A stretch of 64,000 bases of DNA from Trichormus variabilis 0441 (GTDB lineage: Bacteria; Cyanobacteriota; Cyanobacteriia; Cyanobacteriales; Nostocaceae): NCBI RefSeq assembly GCF_009856605.1, contig NZ_CP047242.1, positions 5,894,501-5,958,500 on the forward strand, read 5' to 3'. The notes beneath the pieces were generated by a model that ran no database searches, had not been told where the DNA came from, and saw only the letters and a list, made by a program, of their open reading frames with translations. Shown piece after piece: positions 28,459-36,759 of this stretch. The position numbers and the translations under genes were made by a program. Every line of letters begins with the position of its first letter. Positions within the stretch are counted from its first letter, which is position 1.

Positions 28459-28496
28459 TAATTCGATCTAGCTCTAATTAGATTGTGATCGAATTA
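28459..28496. promoter_or_regulatory. Inverted repeat, candidate operator of the ArsR-fold regulator
   Basis: The arms TAATTCGATC and GATCGAATTA are exact inverses, separated by 18 bp, and end 13 bp before the start codon. The position over the probable promoter suggests autoregulation, though not proof of it. Confidence 0.5.
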
Positions 28497-28509
28497 AGTA
28501 TAACAAATT

Positions 28510-29100
28510 ATGAAACAAGAGCAATTTCAGACCCTACTGCAATTTTTTAAGGTGTTGGCTGACGAAAGCCGATTAAAGATTCTAGGGATTCTAGCAAATC
28601 AGGAATGCAGCGTCGAAGAATTAGCAGCGTTTATGCAGCTCAAAGAGCCAACAGTTTCCCACCATTTGGCGAGACTCAAGGAGCTAAACTTAGTAACAAT
28701 GCGCCCAGAGGGTAATAGTCGCATATATCAGTTAGATAATGAAGTTTTGCAAAGCATCAGCAAGGAAATTCTTTCTCCAGAAAAGATAGCCTCCCTAATA
28801 GAGGACGTAGATACTGAAGCCTGGGAAAGCAAAATCTTAAAAAATTATTTAGAGATAAGCCCAAACAGCACTGAAGGAGCGCAACGGATTAAAGAAATTC
28901 CTGCTAGCCGTAAAAAGCGCCTAGTTATTCTCAAGTGGTTGGTAAACAAATTTGAGTTAGGCATCAATTATTCAGAAAATGAAGTGAATAATATTCTTAA
29001 TCGCTACCATCCCGATTACGCCACTTTACGACGAGAGTTGGTTAGTTACAAATTAATGCAGCGAGAAAACGGGGTTTACTGGCGGTTAACAGAAATGTAG
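28510..29100 (+). CDS. ArsR-fold transcriptional regulator with C-terminal DUF2087-like domain
   Basis: A 196-residue DNA-binding protein. The N-terminal winged HTH (about 8-95) is ArsR-type: L-A-D-E-S-R-L-K-I-L-G-I-L, then E-P-T-V-S-H-H-L-A-R-L-K-E as recognition helix. The C-terminal half (about 125-195) has R-K-K-R-L-V-I-L-K-W-L-V, N-R-Y-H-P-D-Y-A-T-L-R-R-E-L and a Y-W-R-L ending, the pattern of DUF2087. The metal site of classical ArsR (E-L-C-V-C-D-L) reads E-C-S-V-E-E-L here, so the paired Cys ligands are absent. It is therefore unlikely to sense arsenite. The true ligand is unknown. Confidence 0.88.
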   Translation: MKQEQFQTLLQFFKVLADESRLKILGILANQECSVEELAAFMQLKEPTVSHHLARLKELNLVTMRPEGNSRIYQLDNEVLQSISKEILSPEKIASLIEDVDTEAWESKILKNYLEISPNSTEGAQRIKEIPASRKKRLVILKWLVNKFELGINYSENEVNNILNRYHPDYATLRRELVSYKLMQRENGVYWRLTEM

Positions 29101-29193
29101 GTCAATATGGGTGAGATTGCAATTACTTAACTAAAGTAACCTATCGTATATCCTGTTAAACAGATCGAAATAGAGAACAGGGGTATTTTGACT

Positions 29194-30105
29194 ATGGCAA
29201 ATCCGAGTTGTTCGTTGTGGATTTTTGTGGCGCGGCCGGATACATCTTTCCTTTTACAGACAATTCCTCATTTAGTAAAAGTGCATAACTTTCCTTTTGA
29301 TGAGAAGGTTTTAGCAGTTGATACAGCTCCACTGATGGGAGACAAAGTGACTCGTCCCCACATCGGTACAATGGAAGAACTCCGCGAGTGTACAGAGAAG
29401 TTATTACAAGCAGGTGTTGTGGATCGAGTCGTTGATATAAATTACGATGCAAATTACCACAATGAAGTTTATCGAAAACATTTTGGTACACCGATTCGCT
29501 TCACTCATAACTATAAAGGTTATCCCATTTTAGGTTCTATATTTAGTATCGAAGAATGTAAAAGTGACTATATGCTGCACTTCGATAGTGATATGTTGAT
29601 GTTTCAACAACCCAATCACAATTGGATTGCAGAAGCTGTTAAATTAATGGAAGAAAATCCGAAAATGATGTTTGTGCGCCCACTTGCTGGCCCGCCCACA
29701 AATCAGCCAAAATCAGAGCCTTTTGATACTTTTAAAACCTTTGGTAGCAGAGTTTATTTAATAGATTGTAAGCGATTTGATAAATTTCTTCCCATCCCTG
29801 TGCTTTGGCGTTCATACAACACAAAATGGATGAACGACTTACCTACATCATTAAAAACTATTCTTAGCAATTTTACAGGTAAAGGTAAGTTAGATTCTTG
29901 GGAAATTATGGTGACTCAAAAACTAGAACAGACCGATTATTTCCGGGCTAACTTAACTAACCCTGCCGCTTGGACACTACACCCAAAAGATAGAAGCCAA
30001 GCATTTCTTCAAGCTTTACCTAACATGATCGCCAGAATTGAAGCAGGCGATTTTCCTCAGCAGCAAGCCGGGGAGTATGACTTGATTCCGCAAGCTTGGT
30101 ATTAA
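29194..30105 (+). CDS. Glycosyltransferase-like protein, unknown acceptor
   Basis: A 303-residue protein with a GT-A-like pattern. The N-terminal strand (C-S-L-W-I-F-V-A-R-P) is followed by a helix-rich part, and the central motif M-L-H-F-D-S-D-M-L-M-F carries the D-x-D pair that holds the metal and nucleotide sugar in GT2-type enzymes. There is no signal or membrane span. I prefer the ATG at 29194; a TTG two codons upstream is the alternative. It is the only gene in its gap and lies next to the ArsR-fold regulator, separated by 93 bp. Whether it glycosylates lipid, protein or sugar cannot be told. Confidence 0.7.
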   Translation: MANPSCSLWIFVARPDTSFLLQTIPHLVKVHNFPFDEKVLAVDTAPLMGDKVTRPHIGTMEELRECTEKLLQAGVVDRVVDINYDANYHNEVYRKHFGTPIRFTHNYKGYPILGSIFSIEECKSDYMLHFDSDMLMFQQPNHNWIAEAVKLMEENPKMMFVRPLAGPPTNQPKSEPFDTFKTFGSRVYLIDCKRFDKFLPIPVLWRSYNTKWMNDLPTSLKTILSNFTGKGKLDSWEIMVTQKLEQTDYFRANLTNPAAWTLHPKDRSQAFLQALPNMIARIEAGDFPQQQAGEYDLIPQAWY

Positions 30106-30262
30106 GGGTAATGGGTAATGGGTAATGGGTAATGAGAAACTATTCATAAAGTAAATATTAAGTAGGGGAGGCAAAAAGCGGTGTAGATGTTCTTCCCGCT
30201 TTATTGCCGTTGTGTTACGGCTATGAAAGGATTTGAGACCCAGAGACAAGAAAATTCAGCCG

Positions 30263-30291
30263 TAACGCACCATCCATGAGGCGGTGCGTTA
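30263..30291. repeat. Hairpin TAACGCACC/GGTGCGTTA
   Basis: A 9-bp perfect stem with an 11-base loop in the gap between the glycosyltransferase and livG. It could act as a terminator for either side, but no T-run follows. Confidence 0.4.
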
Positions 30292-30348
30292 GGCGCGAGG
30301 ATAGTTATTTTGTGACCAATCATTAGGGAAATCAGCGCCTAACACAAC

Positions 30349-30389
30349 GCCAGTTGCTACAACGGAGGGAACCTCCGCAACGCACTGGC
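30349..30389. repeat. Degenerate copy of the GCCAG...CTGGC core repeat
   Basis: 41 bp resembling the core at 789-829 with a few substitutions. GCCAG pairs with CTGGC, and GGAGG with CCTCC in the middle. Confidence 0.6.
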
Positions 30390-30498
30390 TCCCCTACAAA
30401 AATTTTATTTTTGCTTTATAAATAACCTCTGAGTAATGAGTAATGAAAAAGAATTTCATTGCTCCCCAATCCCCAATCCCCAATCCCCAATTTATAAA

Positions 30499-31281
30499 CT
30501 ATTTACCTAAATACGCCTCTAAAACTTGAGAATTAGTTTGGATTTCAGCTGGAGTTCCGTCAGCTAAATTCTGTCCTTCAGCAAGTACCCAAACACGATC
30601 GCACAAGGACATGATCACATCCATGTTATGTTCGATAATCAAGAAGGTCATCCCATCTTGACGGTTCCAGGTGAGGATGCGATCGCAAATATCATCAATT
30701 AGTCTGGGGTTGACTCCGGCTGCTGGTTCATCCAACAAAATCAATTTGGGATTTGTCATCAAAGCCCTACCCATTTCTAGCAGTTTGCGCTGTCCCCCAG
30801 ACAAACAGCCTGCATAATCATAAGCTTTTTTAGCTAAACCCACGGATTCCAGCAAAAACATTGCTTGTTCTTGCAGTTGCTTCTCTTCCTTTGCTACTAC
30901 CTGGGGTTGTAACTGTACCTGCCAAAAATTCTCCCCTGTTTGCTTTTGGGCGGCTAGCAGCATATTTTCTAACACCGATAGCTTGGAGAGAGTCCGGGCT
31001 ACCTGAAAAGTCCGTACCATTCCCTGTTGGGCGATTTGGTGCGGTTGTAACTGTTGGATGGGTTCGCCATCAAAAATTACACGTCCTTTATCTGGGCGGA
31101 TAAAGTTTGAAAGTAGGTTAAATAAGGTAGTTTTCCCAGCACCATTGGGGCCAATCAAGCCAGTGATGCTGCCTTGTGCAACTTCAATTCTCGCTTCTTG
31201 AACAGCTTTGATACCGCCAAAACTCTTGCAGAGTCCGCTAGCTGCTAATAGGGGGAGTGGGGGTGACTGGTTATTTACCAA
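30499..31281 (-). CDS. livG: Branched-chain/neutral amino-acid ABC transporter ATP-binding protein
   Basis: A 260-residue ABC ATPase of the LivG type. Walker A is G-P-N-G-A-G-K-T-T (residues 44-52). The signature is L-S-G-G-Q-R-K-L-L-E, Walker B is L-I-L-L-D-E-P-A-A-G and the H-loop is I-E-H-N-M-D-V. It overlaps the upstream permease gene by 11 bases, so the two are translationally coupled. Cyanobacterial neutral amino-acid uptake system N-I has NatA as this type of ATPase, and this pair may be natA-natC. That is a guess from gene order. The binding protein, second permease and second ATPase are not in the window. Confidence 0.92.
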   Translation of the reverse strand: MVNNQSPPLPLLAASGLCKSFGGIKAVQEARIEVAQGSITGLIGPNGAGKTTLFNLLSNFIRPDKGRVIFDGEPIQQLQPHQIAQQGMVRTFQVARTLSKLSVLENMLLAAQKQTGENFWQVQLQPQVVAKEEKQLQEQAMFLLESVGLAKKAYDYAGCLSGGQRKLLEMGRALMTNPKLILLDEPAAGVNPRLIDDICDRILTWNRQDGMTFLIIEHNMDVIMSLCDRVWVLAEGQNLADGTPAEIQTNSQVLEAYLGK

Positions 31282-32404
31282 GGGTGAGTTCCTCCTTTTT
31301 CCCTAAGATACCTTGAGGCCGCCAAATCATCAGCACCATCAAAATTAAACCAATACACATGATGCGGAATGCACCCAGACGCGCCTCATCAAGGGGGATA
31401 ATTTTCGGTAAAACCTCACGAGTAATGGCATCGTAAGCGAAGTAAATTACAGCACCCAAAATTGTGCCGATATTATTACCAGAGCCGCCTAAAATTACCA
31501 TAATCCAGGAGTCAAAAGTTAGCTGTGGTTGGAAGTTATCAGGATAAATGGCGCTGAGTTGCCAAGCGAAGAAAGCCCCAGCTACACCAGCGATCGCCCC
31601 ACCCAACATGAGAGACTGGAGTTTATACCAAAAGACATTCTTACCCATCGCTTTAGGTATTTCTTCATCTTCGCGGATAGCTTTTAGCACACGACCCCAA
31701 GGCGATCGCACTAAATATTCCAAACGCCAAAAGACAAACGCCAATACCAACAGCGACACCAGCATTAAACCGGCTTTGGGGATGTAGTTATAGAGTGTGA
31801 TTACCCCAGAAATATAAATGGCTGTTGCCAATAACCCTAAAATAATTCCTACACCGAAACGGGAAGCAATCTCTTGCTTACTACTTGTTTTATCAGTCGA
31901 ATTAGTAAGCTGTAATTTCTGGGCGTTCCGAATCCAGCGCCATAACGAAAACACAGTCACAGCAAACAGCAGCGTTAAAATTCCAATCATCAACAGGCGG
32001 AAAAACAAATTTGGCTCTGTAGATAAAGGTATAGGATAACTCTGTACCCCAAAGGCTCCAGATACCCAGGTATTACCTACTGGTAAATCTTGGTTATTCA
32101 CCACTAAGCGAATCAGTTCTCCCGTTCCAATGGTGACAATGGCTAAATAATCTTCCCGCAGACGCAAAGTAGCAAAACCAATCACCAATCCCAACAAAGC
32201 GGCGAAAATTGCTCCAAAAATAGCTGAAATAAATAACGGCACACCCTTGAGGCTTAACAATACAGTAGTGTAAGCCCCCAAAGTCATAAAAGCGATATGA
32301 CCAAAGTTAATTAGCCCCGTAAAACCCCACTGTAAATTCAGTCCCAAGCTAAACAGGGCAAATGTTGCCGTAGAAATTGCTAAAAAAATTAAATATTCAA
32401 TCAT
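31271..32404 (-). CDS. livM: Branched-chain/neutral amino-acid ABC transporter permease (LivM type)
   Basis: A 377-residue inner-membrane permease with about ten predicted spans. The LivM core is G-L-N-L-Q-W-G-F-T-G-L-I-N-F-G-H (residues about 21-36). The ATPase-contact loop is R-S-P-W-G-R-V-L-K-A-I-R-E-D-E. The end is W-R-P-Q-G-I-L-G, the usual LivM ending. A hydrophilic insert of about 30 residues in the middle (about 165-200, Q-K-L-Q-L-T-N-S-T-D-K) separates the two halves and is longer than in most LivM proteins. It is first in the pair with livG. Confidence 0.92.
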   Translation of the reverse strand: MIEYLIFLAISTATFALFSLGLNLQWGFTGLINFGHIAFMTLGAYTTVLLSLKGVPLFISAIFGAIFAALLGLVIGFATLRLREDYLAIVTIGTGELIRLVVNNQDLPVGNTWVSGAFGVQSYPIPLSTEPNLFFRLLMIGILTLLFAVTVFSLWRWIRNAQKLQLTNSTDKTSSKQEIASRFGVGIILGLLATAIYISGVITLYNYIPKAGLMLVSLLVLAFVFWRLEYLVRSPWGRVLKAIREDEEIPKAMGKNVFWYKLQSLMLGGAIAGVAGAFFAWQLSAIYPDNFQPQLTFDSWIMVILGGSGNNIGTILGAVIYFAYDAITREVLPKIIPLDEARLGAFRIMCIGLILMVLMIWRPQGILGKKEELTLGK

Positions 32405-32445
32405 TCGTTAGTTGTCAGTTGTCAGTTGTCAGTTGTCAGTCGCTT
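32405..32445. repeat. GTTGTCA heptamer array
   Basis: Four or five copies of GTTGTCAGTTGTCA-type units directly upstream of the livM start. Confidence 0.8.
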
Positions 32446-32480
32446 TTCTCCTCTATTCGTCTCAATCTCAAGGAGTTCTT

Positions 32481-32538
32481 TAATTTTGAATTTTGTTGGC
32501 GTAGCCTTCCCGTAGGGTATTTTGAATTTTGAATTGAT
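32481..32538. repeat. AATTCAAA repeat interrupted by a CCCTACGGGAAGG segment
   Basis: Read on the minus strand: AATTCAAAATTCAAAATA, then the insert CCCTACGGGAAGGCTACG, then more AATTCAAA. The same composite in the other orientation is at 48681-48750, and a partial one is at 62511-62550. Confidence 0.75.
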
Positions 32539-32639
32539 TTGTTCCCGACATTCTATCTCGACCCGACTGACTTATTGCCGTTCGCCCTGGGTCATTTTTG
32601 GGAACAATACCTTAGTGTTTTGGGTAATGCCAAGAATGT

Positions 32640-32837
32640 ATGAACTTACTGAGAATTAGAATCCATCACTTAATTGAGCAGTTAAGCGATGAAGAACTGG
32701 AAAACGTTTGGCTGGATATGCACGCTTTGCATTGTGACTTTTATATGTTAAAAGCCATACAACAAGTTAAGCGATCGCAGCAACCGTGGGATATTTTAAC
32801 TCAGGAAGAAGCAATACGGATGTTGATGTTTGTATAA
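32640..32837 (+). CDS. Small protein, possible antitoxin of the downstream RelE-like toxin
   Basis: 65 residues, charged and probably helical: I-R-I-H-H-L-I-E-Q-L-S-D-E-E-L-E-N-V-W, a motif common in small cyanobacterial antitoxin-like proteins. The next gene (115 bp on, beyond a heptamer array) is a RelE-like toxin, which suggests an antitoxin role. No DNA-binding motif is evident. Confidence is limited because the family was not identified. Confidence 0.5.
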   Translation: MNLLRIRIHHLIEQLSDEELENVWLDMHALHCDFYMLKAIQQVKRSQQPWDILTQEEAIRMLMFV

Positions 32838-32938
32838 AGGGTACTGGGGATTGGGGATTGGGGACTGGGGATGGAATTTACCCCCTACTTCCCCCGCTCC
32901 CCCTGCTTCCCCTACTTCCCCTGCTCCCCCATCTCTCT
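32838..32938. repeat. Heptamer array between putative antitoxin and toxin
   Basis: GGGGATTGGGGACTGGGGA units are followed by CTTCCCCTGCTCCCCC-type units. It separates two small genes that would normally touch or overlap in a type II toxin-antitoxin operon. Confidence 0.85.
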
Positions 32939-32951
32939 CAAGGTGACTTCA

Positions 32952-33209
32952 GTGAGTCTGGAAATGCGTTATGCTAGGTCGTTTTTAGTAGACCTGAAAA
33001 GTTTAGAGCCTGCTGCCTATCAGCGAGTGTATGATTTTATTTTTTCTGATTTTTCCCAAAAGTTGTCTTTGCATGGTCTTCCAGAATTGAGACAACTGGA
33101 TGATGAAGGTATATTTCATCGGTTTACGATAGATAATTATTTAGTTGGTATAGAAATTAGGGGTGAAATTGTAAAATTTCTCCGGGTCATACCTATGCCG
33201 GATGTTTGA
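32952..33209 (+). CDS. RelE/ParE-like toxin (type II)
   Basis: With the GTG at 32952 the protein is 85 residues (M-S-L-E-M-R-Y-A-R-S-F-L-V-D-L-K). The fold pattern is RelE/HigB-like: R-Y-A-R-S-F-L-V-D-L-K-S-L in the first helix, a central E-L-R-Q-L-D-D-E-G-I-F-H-R-F-T strand pair, and Y-L-V-G-I-E-I-R-G-E-I-V-K-F-L-R-V at the end. A ribosome-binding site AAGGTGA sits 5 bases before this GTG, which decides the start. An ATG 12 bases further on is the alternative. An upstream ATG at 32871 would translate the heptamer array and is not credible. Expected activity is ribosome-dependent mRNA cleavage, if active. Confidence 0.7.
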   Translation: MSLEMRYARSFLVDLKSLEPAAYQRVYDFIFSDFSQKLSLHGLPELRQLDDEGIFHRFTIDNYLVGIEIRGEIVKFLRVIPMPDV

Positions 33210-33313
33210 GGTGAAGAAATTTTCAACACTTAAAACTGTATAAGACTAAGCAGGGGTGGCTCTAACCTTACATTACACTTGTTTTTGAAGGACACTTTAC
33301 TAGAGATTTCCCT

Positions 33314-34900
33314 ATGGATGCGAAGGCACTTTGGCAACGATACCAAGAATGGTTATATTTCCACGAGGGATTAGGACTGTATCTAGATGTCAGTCGGATG
33401 CGTTTTGATGATGCCTTCGTGAAGTCGTTGCTGCCGAAATTTGACAAAGCATTTGCGGATATGGCGGAATTAGAAAAGGGTGCGATCGCCAATCCTGATG
33501 AGAACCGCATGGTGGGACACTATTGGCTACGGAACCCAGACTTAGCGCCCACGCCAGAAATAGCCCAAGAAATTGTTCAAACCTTGGAACAAATTGAAGC
33601 TTTTGCGGAAAAAATCCAAACAGGTGCTATTCATCCTCCCAAAGCCAACCGCTTCACAGATATTATTTCTATTGGGATTGGTGGTTCTGCCCTCGGCCCC
33701 CAGTTTGTCGCTGAAGCCCTCGCCCCAGAATTTCCACCCCTAAAAATTCACTTTATCGACAATACCGACCCCGCCGGCATTGACAAGATTCTCACCCACC
33801 TGCGGAATAATCTTGCCAGCACCCTGGTTTTAGTCATCTCCAAATCTGGAGGTACACCAGAACCCCGCAACGGCATGATAGAAGTTAAAAAAGCCTACGC
33901 TGGACAAAATTTAGATTTTGCCCAGTATGCAGTAGCTATTACTAGTACTGGTAGCAACCTAGACAAAGTAGCCCAAGCAGAAGGTTGGCTAGCAACATTT
34001 CCCATGTATGACTGGGTGGGTGGACGTACCTCGGAAATGTCTTCTGTAGGGCTAGTTCCTGCGGCATTACAAGGCATTGATGTCCGTGCCATGCTAGAAG
34101 GTGCAAAAGAAATGGATGACGCTACACGCGTCCCAGAAGTGAAAAACAACCCTGCGGCTTTACTGGCTTTGTCTTGGTACTACTCTGGTAACGGCAAGGG
34201 TGAAAAAGATATGGTTGTTTTACCCTATAAAGACAGCTTGCTGCTATTCAGCCGTTATTTGCAACAGCTAGTCATGGAATCTTTGGGTAAAGAAAAAGAC
34301 TTAGACGGTAAAACTGTCTATCAGGGTATCGCCGTTTATGGTAACAAAGGCTCAACAGACCAACACGCTTACGTCCAGCAGTTACGTGAAGGTGTACCGA
34401 ATTTCTTTGCTACCTTAATCGAAGTTTTGGAAGACCGTAACGGCGCATCTCCAGAAATAGACCCTGGTGTAACATCGGGTGATTATCTGTCTGGTTTTCT
34501 GCTAGGAACCCGCCAAGCTTTGTATGAAAATCAACGCGATTCCATTACAGTGACGATTCCCCAAGTTAACGCCCGTACCGTTGGGGCGTTAATTGCTTTG
34601 TATGAACGTACTGTTGGTTTATATGCGAGTTTGGTCAACATTAACGCCTACCATCAACCAGGGGTAGAAGCTGGTAAAAAAGCTGCTGCTGTGATTCTGG
34701 ATCTACAAACAAAAGTAGTAGGATTACTCCAAAAGGAGAAAACAGCCCTTTCTTTAGAGCAAATTGCTGAGAAAATAGGTGCAGCCGACCAAGTTGAAGC
34801 AATTTACAAGATTTTGCGTCACCTCCAAGCTAATCAACGCGGCGTTGTCTTCCAAGGAAATTTGGGACAACCAAGCAGCTTGAAAGTGTCTATTAGCTGA
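33314..34900 (+). CDS. pgi: Glucose-6-phosphate isomerase
   Basis: Interconverts glucose 6-phosphate and fructose 6-phosphate in glycolysis, gluconeogenesis and the oxidative pentose phosphate route that feeds nitrogen fixation in this group. The 528 residues carry the PGI pattern: [12 protein letters not shown] at about 118-129, the phosphate-binding I-S-K-S-G-G-T-P-E, and [12 protein letters not shown]. Further on are [11 protein letters not shown] and the catalytic-region histidine and Lys near the end. The start ATG is preceded by GAAGGAC some 20 bp upstream. It is alone on its transcript. Confidence 0.96.
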   Translation: MDAKALWQRYQEWLYFHEGLGLYLDVSRMRFDDAFVKSLLPKFDKAFADMAELEKGAIANPDENRMVGHYWLRNPDLAPTPEIAQEIVQTLEQIEAFAEKIQTGAIHPPKANRFTDIISIGIGGSALGPQFVAEALAPEFPPLKIHFIDNTDPAGIDKILTHLRNNLASTLVLVISKSGGTPEPRNGMIEVKKAYAGQNLDFAQYAVAITSTGSNLDKVAQAEGWLATFPMYDWVGGRTSEMSSVGLVPAALQGIDVRAMLEGAKEMDDATRVPEVKNNPAALLALSWYYSGNGKGEKDMVVLPYKDSLLLFSRYLQQLVMESLGKEKDLDGKTVYQGIAVYGNKGSTDQHAYVQQLREGVPNFFATLIEVLEDRNGASPEIDPGVTSGDYLSGFLLGTRQALYENQRDSITVTIPQVNARTVGALIALYERTVGLYASLVNINAYHQPGVEAGKKAAAVILDLQTKVVGLLQKEKTALSLEQIAEKIGAADQVEAIYKILRHLQANQRGVVFQGNLGQPSSLKVSIS

Positions 34901-34920
34901 TAACTTTCCGTAAAATACCC

Positions 34921-34968
34921 AACTCTTTGGGGACTGGGGACTGGGGACTGGGGACTGGGGACTGGGTA
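34921..34968. repeat. GGGGACT heptamer array
   Basis: Five tandem GGGGACT units lie in the convergent gap between pgi and ubiD. They are followed by an AAAGTCA stretch and CCCCAATC. Confidence 0.85.
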
Positions 34969-35032
34969 ATAGGCAAAAGTCAGAAGAAAAAATCTTTTAC
35001 CTTTTGACTTTTGACTTTTTGTCCCCAATCCC

Positions 35033-36541
35033 CTACTTCATATCGTAACCAAACAAATTAGGGTCGACTTCCCCTAATTGCAAGTCGGCTAAACCATATT
35101 CAGCCCATCGTCTTTCTACCATCGCCGCTACATCTGCATCAGATTCTAAAGGTGCGCCCCATTCGTGGTCTGTTTCTGGGGGAATCTTGGTAGTTGCATC
35201 AATTCCCATCCGTCCACCCAAACCAATTTTTTCACTAGCAAAATCTAAGGTGTCAAATGGTGTATTGGGGAGAATAAATACATCTCGTGTGGGGTCAACT
35301 TTAGAACTAATTGCCCATACTACTTGACGGGGGTCACGAATATTTATGTCTTTATCAACGACAATAACAAATTTGGTGTAAGTGAATTGGGGTAAAGCAC
35401 TCCAAAAGGCTAAGGCTGCCCTTCTTGCTTGTCCGGGGTATGCTTTATCAATGGAAATAATCGCCGCTTTGTAACTCAAGGCTTCCATTGGCAGGAAAAA
35501 ATCAACAATTTCTGATACCTGTTGCCGTAGAATTGGAGTATAAATGCGATTGAGTGCGATCGCCATCATCGCTTCTTCTTTGGGTGGACGACCGCTAAAT
35601 GTGGTCAAATAAATCGGGTCTTTGCGGTGGGTCATGCACTGGAAGCGAATCAAGGGAGAATCTTCTACACCACCGTAATAGCCCATGTGGTCGCCAAAGG
35701 GGCCGTCTGGTAACACTTCCCCTGGTGTAATAGTTCCTTCTAGGACAAATTCGGAATCTGCGGGAACTTCTAAATCTACAGTTTTACATTTGGCTAACTG
35801 CACACCAGAACCGCCATATAGTCCAGCAAACAGCCATTCAGATAAATCTACGGGAATGGGTGTGGCAGCTGCCATGATAATTAAAGGATCTACACCAAGG
35901 GCGATCGCAATCTCTAATTTTTTACCACGTTCAGCAGCTTTGCGTAAATGTCTCGCCCCACCCCGCACTGATAGCCAGTGTACGGTCATCGTATTCTTGG
36001 ATTGTAGTTGTAAGCGATACACTCCTACATTTGGCGTGCCTGTCTCACAATCCTTTGTAATCACTAGTCCCAAGGTAATAATCTTCCCTGCATCACCAGG
36101 GTAAGGACGTATTAAAGGTAACGTATTTAAATTTAGCTCATCACCTTGAACTACTACTTGCTGACAAGCCGGAAAAAAATCCCGTCCCGGTTTCGCTTTC
36201 AACACATCAAACAGCACTTTACCAAAATCTATCGCCTGAGAAATTTTCTTAGGGGGTTTTGGTTGTTGCAACATACTCAGCTTTTTACCCAGAGTCTCTA
36301 ATTCTTGGGGATGCTGCATATTCATCGCCCAGCATATCCTCTCCACCGTTCCCATCAAATTGACCGCTACCGGGAAGGATGCTCCTTTGACATTTTCAAA
36401 TAATAAGCCCGGCCCACCTTTTTGCAGCATTCGGTTAGAAATTTCCGCAATTTCTAAATTTGGGTCAACTAAAGCAGAAATTCGCTGTAATTGTCCTCTT
36501 TCTTCTAAAATTTTAATGAATCCCCGTAAATCTCTGGCCAT
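35033..36541 (-). CDS. ubiD: UbiD-family (prenyl-FMN dependent) decarboxylase
   Basis: A 502-residue decarboxylase of the UbiD family, which uses prenylated FMN made by UbiX. In cyanobacteria it is expected to decarboxylate a 3-polyprenyl-4-hydroxybenzoate-type intermediate of plastoquinone synthesis. Family marks are N-V-G-V-Y-R-L-Q, H-W-L-S-V-R-G-G-A-R-H, P-D-G-P-F-G-D-H-M-G-Y-Y, with the catalytic Glu cluster near R-P-P-K-E-E-A, and D-F-F-L-P-M-E-A-L. UbiX is not in the window. The gene is divergent from the carotenoid oxygenase, separated by 218 bp. Confidence 0.93.
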   Translation of the reverse strand: MARDLRGFIKILEERGQLQRISALVDPNLEIAEISNRMLQKGGPGLLFENVKGASFPVAVNLMGTVERICWAMNMQHPQELETLGKKLSMLQQPKPPKKISQAIDFGKVLFDVLKAKPGRDFFPACQQVVVQGDELNLNTLPLIRPYPGDAGKIITLGLVITKDCETGTPNVGVYRLQLQSKNTMTVHWLSVRGGARHLRKAAERGKKLEIAIALGVDPLIIMAAATPIPVDLSEWLFAGLYGGSGVQLAKCKTVDLEVPADSEFVLEGTITPGEVLPDGPFGDHMGYYGGVEDSPLIRFQCMTHRKDPIYLTTFSGRPPKEEAMMAIALNRIYTPILRQQVSEIVDFFLPMEALSYKAAIISIDKAYPGQARRAALAFWSALPQFTYTKFVIVVDKDINIRDPRQVVWAISSKVDPTRDVFILPNTPFDTLDFASEKIGLGGRMGIDATTKIPPETDHEWGAPLESDADVAAMVERRWAEYGLADLQLGEVDPNLFGYDMK

Positions 36542-36759
36542 AGTAAAACTAAATAATTAAGAAATGTGAAGCGCCTTCTTATATTATTAGCCATTGCTGC
36601 CCTGTTGTATGGAAAATGGGAATTGGGGATTGGGGATTAGTTTACACTCCATTCAGCAACGCCAACCTCAAATCATCCCTCCATAATGCAACGCCGAAAA
36701 TGAAAGTGAGAGCGATCGCTAAGATGATAAAAGATTCACTCGCTCTCTAATCCAACACC

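Larger units (their letters stand above)
30106..30498. other. Repeat-rich gap, no gene
   Basis: 393 bp containing a GGGTAAT heptamer array (30106-30135), a hairpin (30263-30291), a degenerate copy of the GCCAG...CTGGC core (30349-30389), and a CCCCAAT array (30463-30492). No supportable coding sequence. Confidence 0.65.

Noticed and set aside
28510..29100. Treating this ArsR-fold protein as the arsenic repressor of the island
   Set aside because: The metal-binding Cys pair is absent, it lies 10 kb from the island, and its own palindrome differs from the two sites at 44114-44183.
32871..32963. Upstream start of the RelE-like toxin
   Set aside because: It would translate a CCCCTGC-type array. 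The Shine-Dalgarno and homology support the GTG at 32952.
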